Made by a program: the position numbers and the translations under genes. This document shows positions 1 through 9,199 of a DNA stretch of 64,000 nucleotides, piece after piece. The notes beneath the pieces were generated by a model that saw nothing but the letters and a program-made list of their open reading frames with translations, made no database searches and was not told the origin of the DNA. Positions within the stretch are counted from its first letter, which is position 1, and every line of letters begins with the position of its first letter. The DNA comes from Variovorax jilinensis (GTDB lineage Bacteria; Pseudomonadota; Gammaproteobacteria; Burkholderiales; Burkholderiaceae_C), in the NCBI RefSeq assembly GCF_030316885.1, contig NZ_JASZYQ010000004.1, positions 248,001 through 312,000 of the forward strand, read 5' to 3'.

Positions 1-1
1 C

Positions 2-448
2 GCCCCGGCACTGGCCGAGCGCTTCGATCGCATCCGCGGCGCCGTGATCACCGCGCCGCGCGACCGCGAGGCGCTCAGGGCCGAGATCGTCGCGATGCGC
101 GAGAAGGTCAGCGCCGCCCACCCGGTGAAGACCGGGCTGTTCGACGTCAAGCACAGCGCGGGCGGCATGGTGGATGCGGAATTCGCGGTGCAGTTTCTCG
201 TGCTGTCGGCCTCGGGCGCCCATCCGGAACTGGTGCCCAACGTGGGCAACATCGCGCTGCTGCTGCGGGCCGAGGCGGCCGGATTGCTGCCCGCGGGCGT
301 CGGCCAGGCCGCGGCCTCGGCGTACCGCGAACTGCGCCGCGTGCAGCATCGCGCGCGCCTCAACGAGGAGCCGACGCAGGTGCCGATGGGCTCGCTGGTC
401 GCTGAACGCGAGGCGATGCTCGCGCTGTGGAAGGCCGTGTTTGGCTGA
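2..448 (+). CDS. glnE: Bifunctional glutamine synthetase adenylyltransferase/deadenylase, C-terminal part (partial)
   Basis: The visible 148 residues are the C-terminal end of GlnE, which adds and removes AMP on glutamine synthetase in response to nitrogen status (known family role). The recognisable part is the segment after the second nucleotidyltransferase domain, with the motif KHSAGGMVDAEFAVQFL followed by a helical tail. The frame is open through the left edge of the window, so the start lies outside. The stop codon overlaps the probable TTG start of the next gene, rlpA, by a few bases, suggesting co-transcription. Identification rests on the conserved D-K-H and VDAEF motif and is fairly secure despite the truncation. 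Confidence 0.88.
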   Translation, partial: APALAERFDRIRGAVITAPRDREALRAEIVAMREKVSAAHPVKTGLFDVKHSAGGMVDAEFAVQFLVLSASGAHPELVPNVGNIALLLRAEAAGLLPAGVGQAAASAYRELRRVQHRARLNEEPTQVPMGSLVAEREAMLALWKAVFG

Positions 449-1529
449 ACCCGGCCATCGCGACGGCAGCCCGGCACTCGTGGCACTCGGCAGCGCGGTC
501 TGCGCGGCGCTGCTGGTGCTGTCCGGCTGCGCCAGCGGCCCGCGCGGTGGTCGCGACGGCGCCGCTGCCAATCCACCCTCGAACCTGAGCCAGGTGCCCG
601 ATGCCGAGCCACGCATCGAAACGCTGCGCAGCAGCGGCGGCACCAGCAAGCCCTACGTGGTGCTGGGCCGCTCCTACACGCCGATCACCGACGACCGGCC
701 CCTGCGCGAAAGCGGCCTGGCCTCGTGGTACGGCACCAAGTTCCATGGCCAGCCCACCGCGAGCGGCGAGCCCTACGACATGTACGCGATGACGGCCGCG
801 CACAAGACGCTGCCGCTGCCGAGCTACGTGCGGGTGCGCAATCCCGCCAACGGGCGCGAGGCGATCGTGCGCGTGAACGACCGCGGCCCCTTCCACGACG
901 ACCGCGTCATCGACCTCAGCTACACCGCTGCGCTCAAGCTCGACCTGCTGCGCGGCGTCGGGCCGGTGGAGATCGAGCGCATCACCAACGAGGACATCCG
1001 AACGGGCGCCTGGCGGCGTGGCGAGGTGCCGGTGGTTGCGGCAGCACAGGTGCCGGCGGCGACGGCGGGCCCTGAAGCCGCGGCCGGCGCGGTGGTGGTG
1101 CCCTCCACCCTGACCTCGCCGGTGGTCGCGAGTTCGCGCTTCGACGCCATGCAGATCACGGCGCTGCCACCGATGGCGCCTTTGGCGCCGGTGTCACCGG
1201 CGGCGTCGGCCCCGGCGCAGCCCCTCTCGTCGACGCAGACGCCCGCGGCGGCCCCACCCGCGCCGCGCTCAGGCGTCGCGATGCAATCCGCCACGCCGGG
1301 CTTCTGGGTCCAGATCGGCGCCTTCAGCCAGGCCGAAGGCGCGCAGCGCTTCCAGCAGCAGGTGGCGAGCGCGATGCCGCCGCTGGCCGGCAGCCTCAAT
1401 GTGTTCAGCGAAGGCGGCACGCATCGCGTGCAATCGGGGCCCTATGCCTCGCGCGAGCAGGCGCGCGATTCGGCCGAGCAGTTCCGCAACGGGCTCAGGC
1501 TCGCGCCCGTGATCGTCGAGCGGCGCTGA
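441..1529 (+). CDS. rlpA: RlpA-like septal ring lytic transglycosylase, lipoprotein with SPOR domain
   Basis: RlpA proteins cleave denuded (stem-peptide-free) peptidoglycan strands at the septum. From the TTG at 441 the protein has 362 residues: a hydrophobic segment ending in lipobox LSGC (Cys about residue 30), a double-psi beta-barrel around residues 90-178 containing ASWYGTKFHG and a YDMYAMTAAHK motif with the likely catalytic Asp and His, a Pro/Ala-rich linker, and a C-terminal SPOR domain from about residue 287 (FWVQIGAFSQAEGAQRF). The open frame extends upstream inside glnE, but a start near 441 is the only one that places the lipobox sensibly. GTG at 480 is an alternative. It overlaps the glnE stop. 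The protein is expected to be outer-membrane anchored. Confidence 0.85.
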   Translation: MAEPGHRDGSPALVALGSAVCAALLVLSGCASGPRGGRDGAAANPPSNLSQVPDAEPRIETLRSSGGTSKPYVVLGRSYTPITDDRPLRESGLASWYGTKFHGQPTASGEPYDMYAMTAAHKTLPLPSYVRVRNPANGREAIVRVNDRGPFHDDRVIDLSYTAALKLDLLRGVGPVEIERITNEDIRTGAWRRGEVPVVAAAQVPAATAGPEAAAGAVVVPSTLTSPVVASSRFDAMQITALPPMAPLAPVSPAASAPAQPLSSTQTPAAAPPAPRSGVAMQSATPGFWVQIGAFSQAEGAQRFQQQVASAMPPLAGSLNVFSEGGTHRVQSGPYASREQARDSAEQFRNGLRLAPVIVERR

Positions 1530-1593
1530 GACGCGCCGTCAGGCAAAGAGGCCGGGCGAGCGAAGGGCCTGCACGAATGGACGCGAGGGGCCC

Positions 1594-2451
1594 TCAGGCG
1601 CCCTGGTAGGCGGGCGCCGGGCCCAGCGAGGCAGCCAGTTCCTTGCGGTAGCGGTTGAGCTCCTGCACGGTCTTGAAGCTGCGGTTCATCAGCAGGCTCA
1701 GGTTGTGCAGGATGCGCTCGCCGACCTTGGTCTCCCAGGTGGCATCGAACTTGATCTGCTTGTCGAGCCAGTGCTCGAGCCAATCGGGATCGGGCACGCG
1801 GCTCTGGATCGTGTCGTTCGGGAACAGCGCCTTGTTGACGTGCAGGTTGGTCGGATGCAGCGCCTGCGCGGTGCGGCGCGCGCTGGCCATCAGCACGCCC
1901 ACCTTGGTGAAGGCCGAGCGGGCCTCGTCACCGAACTTCTCCATGGCGCGCTTCATGTAGCGCAGGTAGGCGCCGCCGTGGCGGGCCTCGTCCTGGCTCA
2001 GCGTGGTGTAGATGTGCTTGATGACCGGCTCGGTATGCCACTCGGCCGCACGGCGGTACCAGTGGTTGAGACGGATCTCGCCGCAGAAGTGCAGCATCAG
2101 CGTCTCGAGCGGCGGCGCCGGGTCGAAGTCGAAGCGCACCTCGTGCAGTTCGGCCTCGGTCGGCGCATGCTGGGGGCTGAAGCGCTTGAGGTATTCCATC
2201 AGCACCAGCGAGTGCTTCTGCTCCTCGAAGAACCAGATCGACATGAAGGCCGAGAAGTCGCTGTCATGCCGGTTGTCGCGCAGGAACATCTCGGTGGCCG
2301 GCAGCGCCGCCCACTCGGTGATCGCATTCATCTTGATGGTCTGCGCCTGCTCGTCGGTGAGCTTGCTTGCGTCGAAAGACTGCCAGGGAATATCCTTGTC
2401 CATGTCCCAGCGGACAGATTCGAGTTGTCTGAAGAGTTCCGGATAGAGCAT
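1594..2451 (-). CDS. Ferritin-like diiron protein (possible oxygenase/desaturase-type)
   Basis: This 285-residue helical protein carries two ExxH-type metal motifs, EEQKH (E77/H80) and DEARH (E155/H158), plus further glutamates (E54 in ATEMFL and E125 in CGEIRLN). This is the ligand pattern of diiron ferritin-like or acyl-ACP-desaturase-like proteins. The substrate is not known and I would not name one. The ATG at 2451 gives a compact domain, and the longer open frame upstream reads into low-complexity sequence. It is transcribed towards rlpA (convergent) and away from the glutathione peroxidase gene, with a shared intergenic region of about 130 bp. Confidence 0.7.
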   Translation of the reverse strand: MLYPELFRQLESVRWDMDKDIPWQSFDASKLTDEQAQTIKMNAITEWAALPATEMFLRDNRHDSDFSAFMSIWFFEEQKHSLVLMEYLKRFSPQHAPTEAELHEVRFDFDPAPPLETLMLHFCGEIRLNHWYRRAAEWHTEPVIKHIYTTLSQDEARHGGAYLRYMKRAMEKFGDEARSAFTKVGVLMASARRTAQALHPTNLHVNKALFPNDTIQSRVPDPDWLEHWLDKQIKFDATWETKVGERILHNLSLLMNRSFKTVQELNRYRKELAASLGPAPAYQGA

Positions 2452-2580
2452 CAATGTCTTTCGTAAGCCCCGGGATTTTAGTCGGCTCGCACTACAGGCC
2501 CGTGAACGACGCGCGATGATGCAGGATTTGCGTGCAGCGAGAGTCTCAAATCCTGCACCCTTTTCATTGGGAAATCCGCG

Positions 2581-3231
2581 ATGCCTATGCCCTTCCGCTT
2601 CACAGTGCTTTTCGCACCCGCGCTGGTGATCTCGGGCCTCCTGGCCATGGGTGCGGCGGCGCAGGGCACGGCCGCCCCGCCAGCCGCGGCGGCCACCCCC
2701 GGCTGCCCGGCGATCCTCCAGCACAGCTTTCCGCGGCTGCAGGACGAGAAGCCGCAGGCCCTGTGCCAGTACGCGGGCAAGGTGGTGCTGGTGGTCAATA
2801 CCGCGAGCTTTTGCGGCTTCACGCCGCAGTACAAGGGCCTCGAGGCACTCGACACCAAATACCGCTCGCGCGGGCTCGTGGTGCTCGGTTTTCCCTCGAA
2901 CGATTTCGCGCAGGAGGCGGGCTCGAACAAGGAGATCGCGGAATTCTGCGAAAGCACCTTCGGCGTGAAATTCCCGATGTTCGCCAAATCCTCGGTGCGC
3001 GGACCCGACGCCAATCCGTTGTTTCGACAATTGGCGCAGATTTCCGGCACGGCGCCGAAATGGAATTTCTACAAGTACCTGATCGGCCGCGACGGCAAGG
3101 TGGTGGATTCGTACTCGAGCATGACCGCGCCGGACGATCGCGCCTTCGTGCGCGAACTCGAGAAACAGCTCGGCGCGGCGCCGGTGGCGGCCTCGCCGGG
3201 CGCCTCACCGGCCGCTACCCGCACGAACTAG
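2581..3231 (+). CDS. Exported glutathione peroxidase (cysteine type)
   Basis: The 216-residue protein reduces peroxides with thiol electron donors. A signal peptide (residues 1-28, AMGAAAQ end) is followed by a thioredoxin-fold GPx domain. The catalytic residues are visible: Cys78 in NTASFCGFTPQY, Gln111 in FPSNDFAQEAG, and Trp161-Asn162 in KWNFYKYL. Peroxidatic selenocysteine is replaced by cysteine, as in most bacteria. The signal sequence implies periplasmic action, unlike the common cytoplasmic BtuE type. It stands alone: the upstream neighbour is divergent, and downstream lies an intergenic region with a dispersed repeat and a terminator. Confidence 0.9.
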   Translation: MPMPFRFTVLFAPALVISGLLAMGAAAQGTAAPPAAAATPGCPAILQHSFPRLQDEKPQALCQYAGKVVLVVNTASFCGFTPQYKGLEALDTKYRSRGLVVLGFPSNDFAQEAGSNKEIAEFCESTFGVKFPMFAKSSVRGPDANPLFRQLAQISGTAPKWNFYKYLIGRDGKVVDSYSSMTAPDDRAFVRELEKQLGAAPVAASPGASPAATRTN

Positions 3232-3436
3232 CCCCCGTCACAAACGCTTACTTCTTCAAATGGAACCGCGCCGCGAGGCCTGCGCTCATACCGACACCGG
3301 GCACGAAGGCCCGGAAGGTTTTCATGTTGCGAGGTCTTCCAGGCGCCTGCCGCCAGGTTGAAATCCCGAGGCGATTCTTCTCCTCCTCCCTCCCTCCCTC
3401 CTTCGCGTCGGGGCGCCTCGTAACATTTTTCCACTC
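3232..3436. other. Intergenic stretch without a recognisable gene
   Basis: This is the first half of the 396-bp gap between the peroxidase and GST genes. Overlapping open frames run through it on both strands, but they are arginine-rich, low-complexity readings and none resembles a protein. It includes a pyrimidine-rich tract near 3378-3402 (tandem TCCC units). No promoter could be placed with confidence. Confidence 0.4.
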
Positions 3437-3534
3437 GCCCCCAGGTCGGGCTCACTTCGTGTAGCCCTCCCACCCCTACCGGGGGCGATACCAGCGGCCC
3501 GGCGAAGCCGGTTCCGCGGTATCCCGCGAACGGG
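3437..3534 (-). repeat. Dispersed intergenic repeat, copy 1
   Basis: Read on the minus strand, this copy contains GGATACCGCGG, the arm GCCGGGCCGCTGGTATCG, a C-run/G-run hairpin, and CTACACGAAGTGAGC. The same blocks in the same order appear at 33001-33084 and 59401-59484. A more diverged relative with the same architecture is at 36962-37052. Always intergenic here. The function is unknown. Confidence 0.75.
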
Positions 3535-3577
3535 CCTGCCTTCGGCGGCCGGAGATCGGACCAGGGACTTCGACGCC

Positions 3578-3605
3578 AAAAAAAGCCCCGCATGCGGGGC
3601 TTTTT
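3578..3605. terminator. Bidirectional rho-independent terminator
   Basis: A 13-bp perfect inverted repeat (AAAAAGCCCCGCA / TGCGGGGCTTTTT, 3580-3605) has T-runs on both strands. It ends the GST transcript coming from the right and could also stop read-through from the peroxidase gene. Confidence 0.85.
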
Positions 3606-3627
3606 GCTGGGTGACTGTCGAGCAGGA

Positions 3628-4239
3628 TCAGGGCTTGGTATCTGCGAAGCTAGGACGCAGCATCAGCTTGTCGAACAGCTTCGTGAGGTTGGCGTGGTCG
3701 GCGCGCCAGTCGATCTCGGGGAAGCGGAAGTCGACCCAGCCGAGGGCGCAGCCGACCGCGATGTCGGACAGGCTCAGGTGGATGCCGCTGCAGAAGGGCT
3801 TGTCAGCCAGGCCCTTGGCCATGGCGGCGATGCCGGCCCTGACCTTGCCCAACTGGCGGTCCATCCAGGCCTGGCTGCGCTCGCTGTCGGCGCGGTGGCG
3901 CCAGGTGGCTTCCATGCGCAGCAGCAGGCCAGCGTCCATCACGCCATCGGCCAGCGCTTCCCAGGTCTTGACCTCGGCGCGCTCCCGGCTCTGCTGCGGA
4001 ATCAGTTTGCCGACCGGCGACAGGGTGTCGAGGTATTCGACGATGACGCGAGAGTCGAACATGGCTTCGCTGCCGTCCATGATCAGGCAGGGCACCTTGC
4101 CCAGCGGATTGGAGGCGGAAATCGTGGTGTCGTCAGACCAGACGTCTTCGATCACGAACTGGTAGTCGAGCCGCTTCTCGGCCATGACCACGCGCACCTT
4201 GCGCACGTAAGGACTGGTAGCCGATCCGATCAGTTTCAT
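3628..4239 (-). CDS. Glutathione S-transferase family protein
   Basis: This 203-residue protein has an N-terminal thioredoxin-like domain (MKLIGSATSPYVRKVR, with Ser9 at the position that activates glutathione), the cis-proline in GKVPCL (Pro50), and the glutathione-binding pair Asp62-Ser63 in MFDSRVIVEYLD. An all-helical C-terminal domain follows. The family conjugates or reduces electrophiles with glutathione, and the physiological substrate cannot be told from sequence. The ATG at 4239 is chosen because the longer frame only adds unrelated residues. It is divergent from purB across about 130 bp and followed by a strong bidirectional terminator. Confidence 0.87.
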   Translation of the reverse strand: MKLIGSATSPYVRKVRVVMAEKRLDYQFVIEDVWSDDTTISASNPLGKVPCLIMDGSEAMFDSRVIVEYLDTLSPVGKLIPQQSRERAEVKTWEALADGVMDAGLLLRMEATWRHRADSERSQAWMDRQLGKVRAGIAAMAKGLADKPFCSGIHLSLSDIAVGCALGWVDFRFPEIDWRADHANLTKLFDKLMLRPSFADTKP

Positions 4240-4364
4240 GCGGGCATTCCCCCCATCAGGGTCTTCGTTGTAGCGCTTTGATTCTAGGGGAACACGCGCA
4301 TTCTGCCGTTGCGGGCAGACGCCATGCGCCTGCGCGAAATTGCCCGATTCGGTCCACAACCTAA

Positions 4365-5752
<1,388 letters not shown>

Positions 5753-5753
<1 letters not shown>

Positions 5754-6313
5754 TGGCACTCAAGTCCACGATCTTCAAGGCGAACCTCGCGGTCGCCGAC
5801 ATCGATCACAACTACTACGCCGACCACGCGCTGACGCTGGCGCGCCATCCGAGCGAGACCGACGAACGGATGATGATCCGGCTGGTCGCGCTCGCGCTCA
5901 ATGCGCACAAGCTGCAGGACGTTTGCAACGGCGACGGCACGCTGGCCTTCGGCGCCGGCCTCTCGAACCCCGACGAGCCCGACGTCTGGCTGCGCGACTT
6001 CACCGGCGAGGTCAAGCTCTGGATCGAAGTCGGCCAGCCCGAGGACAAGCCCGTGATCAAGGCCTGCGGCAAGGCCGACGAGGTGATCGTCTACTGCTTC
6101 AACCATGCAGCCGAGATCTGGTGGCGCGGCATCCAGAACAAGCTCACGCGGCCGCAGAACCTCTCGGTATTCCGGGTGCCCACGGCCGCCTCGCAATCGC
6201 TGGCGACGCTCGCGCAGCGCTCGATGCAGCTGCAGGCCACGGTCCAGGAAGGCACGCTGATGCTGGGCGACGGCACGCACAGCATCGACATCGAGCCAGT
6301 GCGGCTGCGTTAG
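5753..6313 (+). CDS. yaeQ: YaeQ family protein
   Basis: This 186-residue protein matches the YaeQ family from its start MALKSTIFKANLAVADIDHNYY and the internal block LWIEVGQPEDKPVIKACGKADEV. The family has a PD-(D/E)XK-like nuclease fold (known from structures), but no well-defined biological role. Here the E-V-G-Q-P / K segment matches the degenerate active-site strand. Its start codon overlaps the purB stop, so it depends on the purB transcript. Confidence 0.88.
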
Positions 6314-6323
6314 CGGCGGCGCC

Positions 6324-6635
6324 TCATCCGGCGGCGGGCGGCTCCATCGCGCCGCATTGCCAGCACTGCTCGAAGCCGCCCTCGACCAGTTCGCCGCAGC
6401 TGCAGAACCAGCGGCGCTGCGGCCGATGGCGCAGGGCGTGAAGCAGGCGCTCGGCGAGCGCGAACTGGTCGTCGTCCTCGACCCAGATCTCGGGCAGGCA
6501 CTGGTCCGGCGGCAACTGGCCGACCGCGGCGCCGAGAAACTCGCGCTGCACCGATGCGTCGATGCCGTCGTCGCGCAGCATCTGCGTCCACAGCGTGGCG
6601 ATCGCGAGATTCGGCGCTTGTGCGAGGCGACGCAT
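6324..6635 (-). CDS. DUF2007-type putative signal-transducing protein with C-terminal zinc-ribbon cysteines
   Basis: This is a small protein of 103 residues from the ATG at 6635. A TTG at 6647 would add four residues and directly abut the upstream gene. The N-terminal part (RRLAQAPNLAIATLWTQML, then EIWVEDDDQFALAERLL) resembles the DUF2007 fold. The end carries four cysteines in two pairs (C-x-C-G and C-W-Q-C-G), likely a small zinc site. It sits 12 nt or less downstream of the DUF3717/DUF1289 gene and is probably in one operon with it. Function unknown. Confidence 0.65.
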   Translation of the reverse strand: MRRLAQAPNLAIATLWTQMLRDDGIDASVQREFLGAAVGQLPPDQCLPEIWVEDDDQFALAERLLHALRHRPQRRWFCSCGELVEGGFEQCWQCGAMEPPAAG

Positions 6636-6647
6636 CGCAGGACGCAA

Positions 6648-7124
6648 TCAGTCGGCCGGGGCCGCGTCCGGCGGCCGGGCGTCCGGAGGGGGGGACGCTT
6701 CGGCGGGCTGCGCCTGCACCGCCTCGCGCACACGTTCGGCATACCTGTTGAAGCGCCAGGCGCTGTCTTCCATGGTGATGCGGCGCCAGGTCGAGCGCTT
6801 CTCGGCCGGCGTCATCGCAGGCCAGTGCTGCACCTCGTCGAAGCTGCGTCCGCAACCCTTGCATTCGTCGTCGCCCTGGCTGGTGGAGCAGATCGCGATG
6901 CAGGGCGTGTCCGGCGTGCTCCGGTACCAGGTCAGCCAGGCCTCCCAGGCCTCGGCCGGAAAGCCGACCTCGTCGACCTCGTCCTCGTGGTGGAAGACCA
7001 TCAGCGCATAGACCTCGGCCAGCGCGCGCAGTTCGGGCGCCAGCGTGACGCCGTCGGGCGAGGGCTTGCGCTCGCGCCAGTAGTTGATGGCGGCCTCGAT
7101 GTCCGTGATGTGAATGGCAGCCAT
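6648..7124 (-). CDS. DUF3717-DUF1289 fusion protein
   Basis: The 158-residue protein begins with a DUF3717-like domain (MAAIHITDIEAAINYWRERK, residues 1-65). It continues with a DUF1289 cysteine cluster: C75, C79, C88 and C91, with the downstream W-x-x-M-T-x-x-E-K-R signature. A Pro/Ala/Asp-rich tail follows. Both domains are uncharacterised, and DUF1289 proteins are thought to bind metal. The gene is divergent from the riboswitch-controlled TerC operon and upstream of a second small cysteine-cluster gene. Confidence 0.75.
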   Translation of the reverse strand: MAAIHITDIEAAINYWRERKPSPDGVTLAPELRALAEVYALMVFHHEDEVDEVGFPAEAWEAWLTWYRSTPDTPCIAICSTSQGDDECKGCGRSFDEVQHWPAMTPAEKRSTWRRITMEDSAWRFNRYAERVREAVQAQPAEASPPPDARPPDAAPAD

Positions 7125-7273
7125 GAAAAGCGAGAAAAAGGGAGCCGGGGATCATAGTCCGGCCAATGTCCCGACGACATTGGGGGAATTGGACGCTATG
7201 AATTTCGAAGCATCGGCTCCTTTATCCACGCGGCATCCAGACGCGTTTCATTTAAGCGCCCGGTGCGCGCAGG

Positions 7274-7302
7274 TTGCCACGACCGGGCCGCGATGCTCTA
7301 AT
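7274..7302 (+). promoter_or_regulatory. Sigma-70 type promoter of the TerC operon
   Basis: The -35 TTGCCA (7274-7279) and -10 TCTAAT (7297-7302) are separated by exactly 17 bp. The predicted transcription start (about 7309) falls just before the first paired base of the riboswitch at 7311. This concordance supports both calls. Confidence 0.7.
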
Positions 7303-7310
7303 CGCGCCCA

Positions 7311-7423
7311 CGAAGGGGAGTAGCTCCCGCTTGCTCCGAAGGAGTGGGTTCGCCAGGTCGTCAATACGAAGCAAAACACTTCCGGCCTGTCGGGCAGCCG
7401 CGTGCTGTCATGCGAGACCTTCG
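7311..7423 (+). ncRNA. Manganese-sensing yybP-ykoY riboswitch
   Basis: The leader has the hallmark elements of the yybP-ykoY class. The P1 stem is CGAAGG (7311-7316) paired with CCUUCG (7418-7423). The first metal-binding loop is GGGGAGUAGC (7315-7324), a CGUCAAUACG element lies at 7359-7368, and the second metal-binding loop is CAUGCGAGACC just before the P1 3' strand. This class binds Mn2+ and controls manganese exporters, and the gene downstream is such a TerC family member. Between aptamer and gene, GTTCTCTC (7481-7488) is perfectly complementary to GAGAGAAC (7536-7543), which contains the Shine-Dalgarno sequence. Translational control by its sequestration is therefore plausible. Confidence 0.88.
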
Positions 7424-7546
7424 ATGTGAGCCCTCTCGTGGGTTTGATCGAAGCGTTGCGGCCAGCCTCCCGGAGACCAGGTTCTCTCGTCCAACGCCTC
7501 ATCCGATCCACGCGAGCGGGAGTGAAACGAAATGAGAGAGAACTGA

Positions 7547-8284
7547 ATGGAACAATTCCTAGCCCCCGAATTCTGGGTCGCGGTCGGCCAGATCATCATG
7601 ATCGACATCCTGCTGGGTGGCGACAATGCCGTGGTCATTGCGCTCGCCTGCCGCAAGCTGCCACCCGCGCAACGCACCAAGGGCATCCTGTGGGGCACCG
7701 CCGGCGCCATCATCCTGCGCGTGATCCTGATCTTCTTCGCGCTCACCCTGCTCGCGATCCCGTTCCTGAAGCTCGCCGGCGCCGTCCTGCTGCTGTGGAT
7801 CGGCGTCAAGCTGCTGGCGCCCGAGCACGATGACGCACACGGCAACATCGCTGCCAGCGACAAGCTCTGGGCTGCCGTCAAGACCGTGATCGTGGCCGAC
7901 CTCGTGATGAGCGTCGACAACGTGATCGCGATCGCAGGTGCCGCACAAGGCGCCGGCGAAGGCCACCAGATGCCGCTGGTCATCTTCGGCCTGCTCGTGA
8001 GCATCCCGATCATCGTCTGGGGCAGCCAGCTGGTCATCAAGCTGATGGACCGCTTCCCGATCATCATCACCGTGGGCGGCATGCTGCTGGGCTGGATCGC
8101 CGGCACGATGGCGGTGTCCGATCCGGCAATCGCCAACACGGCGGCCTGGAACTGGGTGCCGAAGCTGCCGCAGACCGACGTGGTGCGCTATGCCGCCGGC
8201 GTCATCGGTGCACTGCTGGTGCTCGCAATCGGCAAGTGGGTGGCGTCGCGCCGCCCGAAGCCGACCGACACGGTCGCGGCCTGA
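7547..8284 (+). CDS. terC: TerC family integral membrane protein, probable manganese exporter
   Basis: This 245-residue membrane protein has about seven hydrophobic segments and the two acidic membrane motifs typical of TerC/YkoY/Alx. They are IDILLGGDNAVV (Asp20, Asp26, Asn27) and VADLVMSVDNVIAIAG (Asp118, Asp124, Asn125). Family members under yybP-ykoY control export manganese, and that riboswitch precedes this gene. The start ATG follows GAGAGAGAAC. Two further genes (8333 and 8816) follow on the same strand with short gaps and probably share the transcript. A second TerC paralogue without the riboswitch is at 26736-27428. Confidence 0.9.
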   Translation: MEQFLAPEFWVAVGQIIMIDILLGGDNAVVIALACRKLPPAQRTKGILWGTAGAIILRVILIFFALTLLAIPFLKLAGAVLLLWIGVKLLAPEHDDAHGNIAASDKLWAAVKTVIVADLVMSVDNVIAIAGAAQGAGEGHQMPLVIFGLLVSIPIIVWGSQLVIKLMDRFPIIITVGGMLLGWIAGTMAVSDPAIANTAAWNWVPKLPQTDVVRYAAGVIGALLVLAIGKWVASRRPKPTDTVAA

Positions 8285-8332
8285 TCTTTCCTCGATGCCT
8301 CTGCCTATTCAAACAACCCAGAAGGAGCAACC

Positions 8333-8797
8333 ATGGACAAGGTCATTCTGTATGTGGACGACGCGGCCTATGCGCGCGAGTTCCTGGCCCGGGCTCCGGC
8401 CGAGCCCGGCGTGGCGGCCCCGGGCCAGTGGGTGCTGGTGGCCTGCGCGCCGCGCATGACGCATCGCATCAGCAAGTGGGTGAGCCACAGCGCGCGCGAG
8501 AACTGGCGCGCCAAGTGGCTCTCCAAGGTGCAGGAACAACTGCTGCCGTTGCTGTCGGTGGGTGGTGCGCAGGTGACGACCGTGCTGGCGAAGGGACCGC
8601 TGCCCGAGCTGACGCAGCGGCTCAAGCTGGAGCACGGCGCGGCCCGCGTGGTCGATGCGCGGCGTCCGAAGATCGGCGTCGACCTCGAGCCCGTGGCGCC
8701 CGACGTCGCGCCGGCCGGACAGTCGGGCTGGGCGCTGCCCGGCGCGATGCTGGGCATGGGCGCGCTGCTGGTGCTGGCCAACGAGCTGTCCGAGTAG
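8333..8797 (+). CDS. Hypothetical protein in the TerC operon, possible C-terminal membrane anchor
   Basis: I do not recognise this 154-residue protein. It starts MDKVILYVDDAAYAREFLAR after a strong AGAAGGAG ribosome-binding site. The alternating strands and helices (VILYVDD, WVLVACAPRMTH, ARVVDARR) suggest a small Rossmann-like fold, in the style of universal stress proteins. It ends in a hydrophobic glycine-rich segment (WALPGAMLGMGALLVL) that could sit in the membrane. It lies 48 bp after the TerC gene and 18 bp before a small membrane gene, so it is likely manganese-regulated. Confidence 0.65.
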   Translation: MDKVILYVDDAAYAREFLARAPAEPGVAAPGQWVLVACAPRMTHRISKWVSHSARENWRAKWLSKVQEQLLPLLSVGGAQVTTVLAKGPLPELTQRLKLEHGAARVVDARRPKIGVDLEPVAPDVAPAGQSGWALPGAMLGMGALLVLANELSE

Positions 8798-8815
8798 CGA
8801 AGCACTTCCCCACGC

Positions 8816-9175
8816 ATGCGACTCCTCATCAAGTGGCTGCTCAGCGCGCTCGCGCTGCTGGCGGTGGCCTATCTCTACAGCGGCGTCCAGGTCACGAGCT
8901 ACACCTCGGCGCTGATCGCGGCGGCCGTGATCGGGCTGCTCAACATGTTCGTGCGGCCCGTGCTGGTGGTGCTCACGCTGCCCGTGACCGTCGTCACCTT
9001 CGGCCTGTTCCTGTTCATCATCAACGCCCTGCTGTTCTGGGCCGCCTCGGGGCTGATGTCGGGCTTCCACGTCAACAGCTTCCTCGCGGCGCTGGTGGGC
9101 TCGCTGATCTATTCGGTGCTGCGCATGCTGATCGGGGCCGCTCTCGGCGAGCTGTTCACCCGCAAGCCCGCCTGA
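8816..9175 (+). CDS. Small four-helix membrane protein, YvlD/phage holin family 4
   Basis: This 119-residue protein is almost entirely hydrophobic, with four predicted membrane segments and the YvlD-type pattern [23 protein letters not shown]...INALLFW. The family is labelled phage holin family but is common on chromosomes outside prophages, where its role is poorly known. No phage gene lies nearby. It is the last gene before a bidirectional terminator and likely belongs to the riboswitch-led operon. Confidence 0.8.
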   Translation: MRLLIKWLLSALALLAVAYLYSGVQVTSYTSALIAAAVIGLLNMFVRPVLVVLTLPVTVVTFGLFLFIINALLFWAASGLMSGFHVNSFLAALVGSLIYSVLRMLIGAALGELFTRKPA

Positions 9176-9199
9176 CGGCGCCGCGCGCGTAGCGAAAAG

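Noticed and set aside
1442..1783. Small minus-strand frames at the rlpA 3' end
   Set aside because: They are arginine- and proline-rich shadows of rlpA and of the ferritin-like gene.
8816..9175. Sign of a prophage because of a holin-family protein
   Set aside because: YvlD-type proteins are commonly chromosomal. No other phage gene, integrase or attachment site is near.
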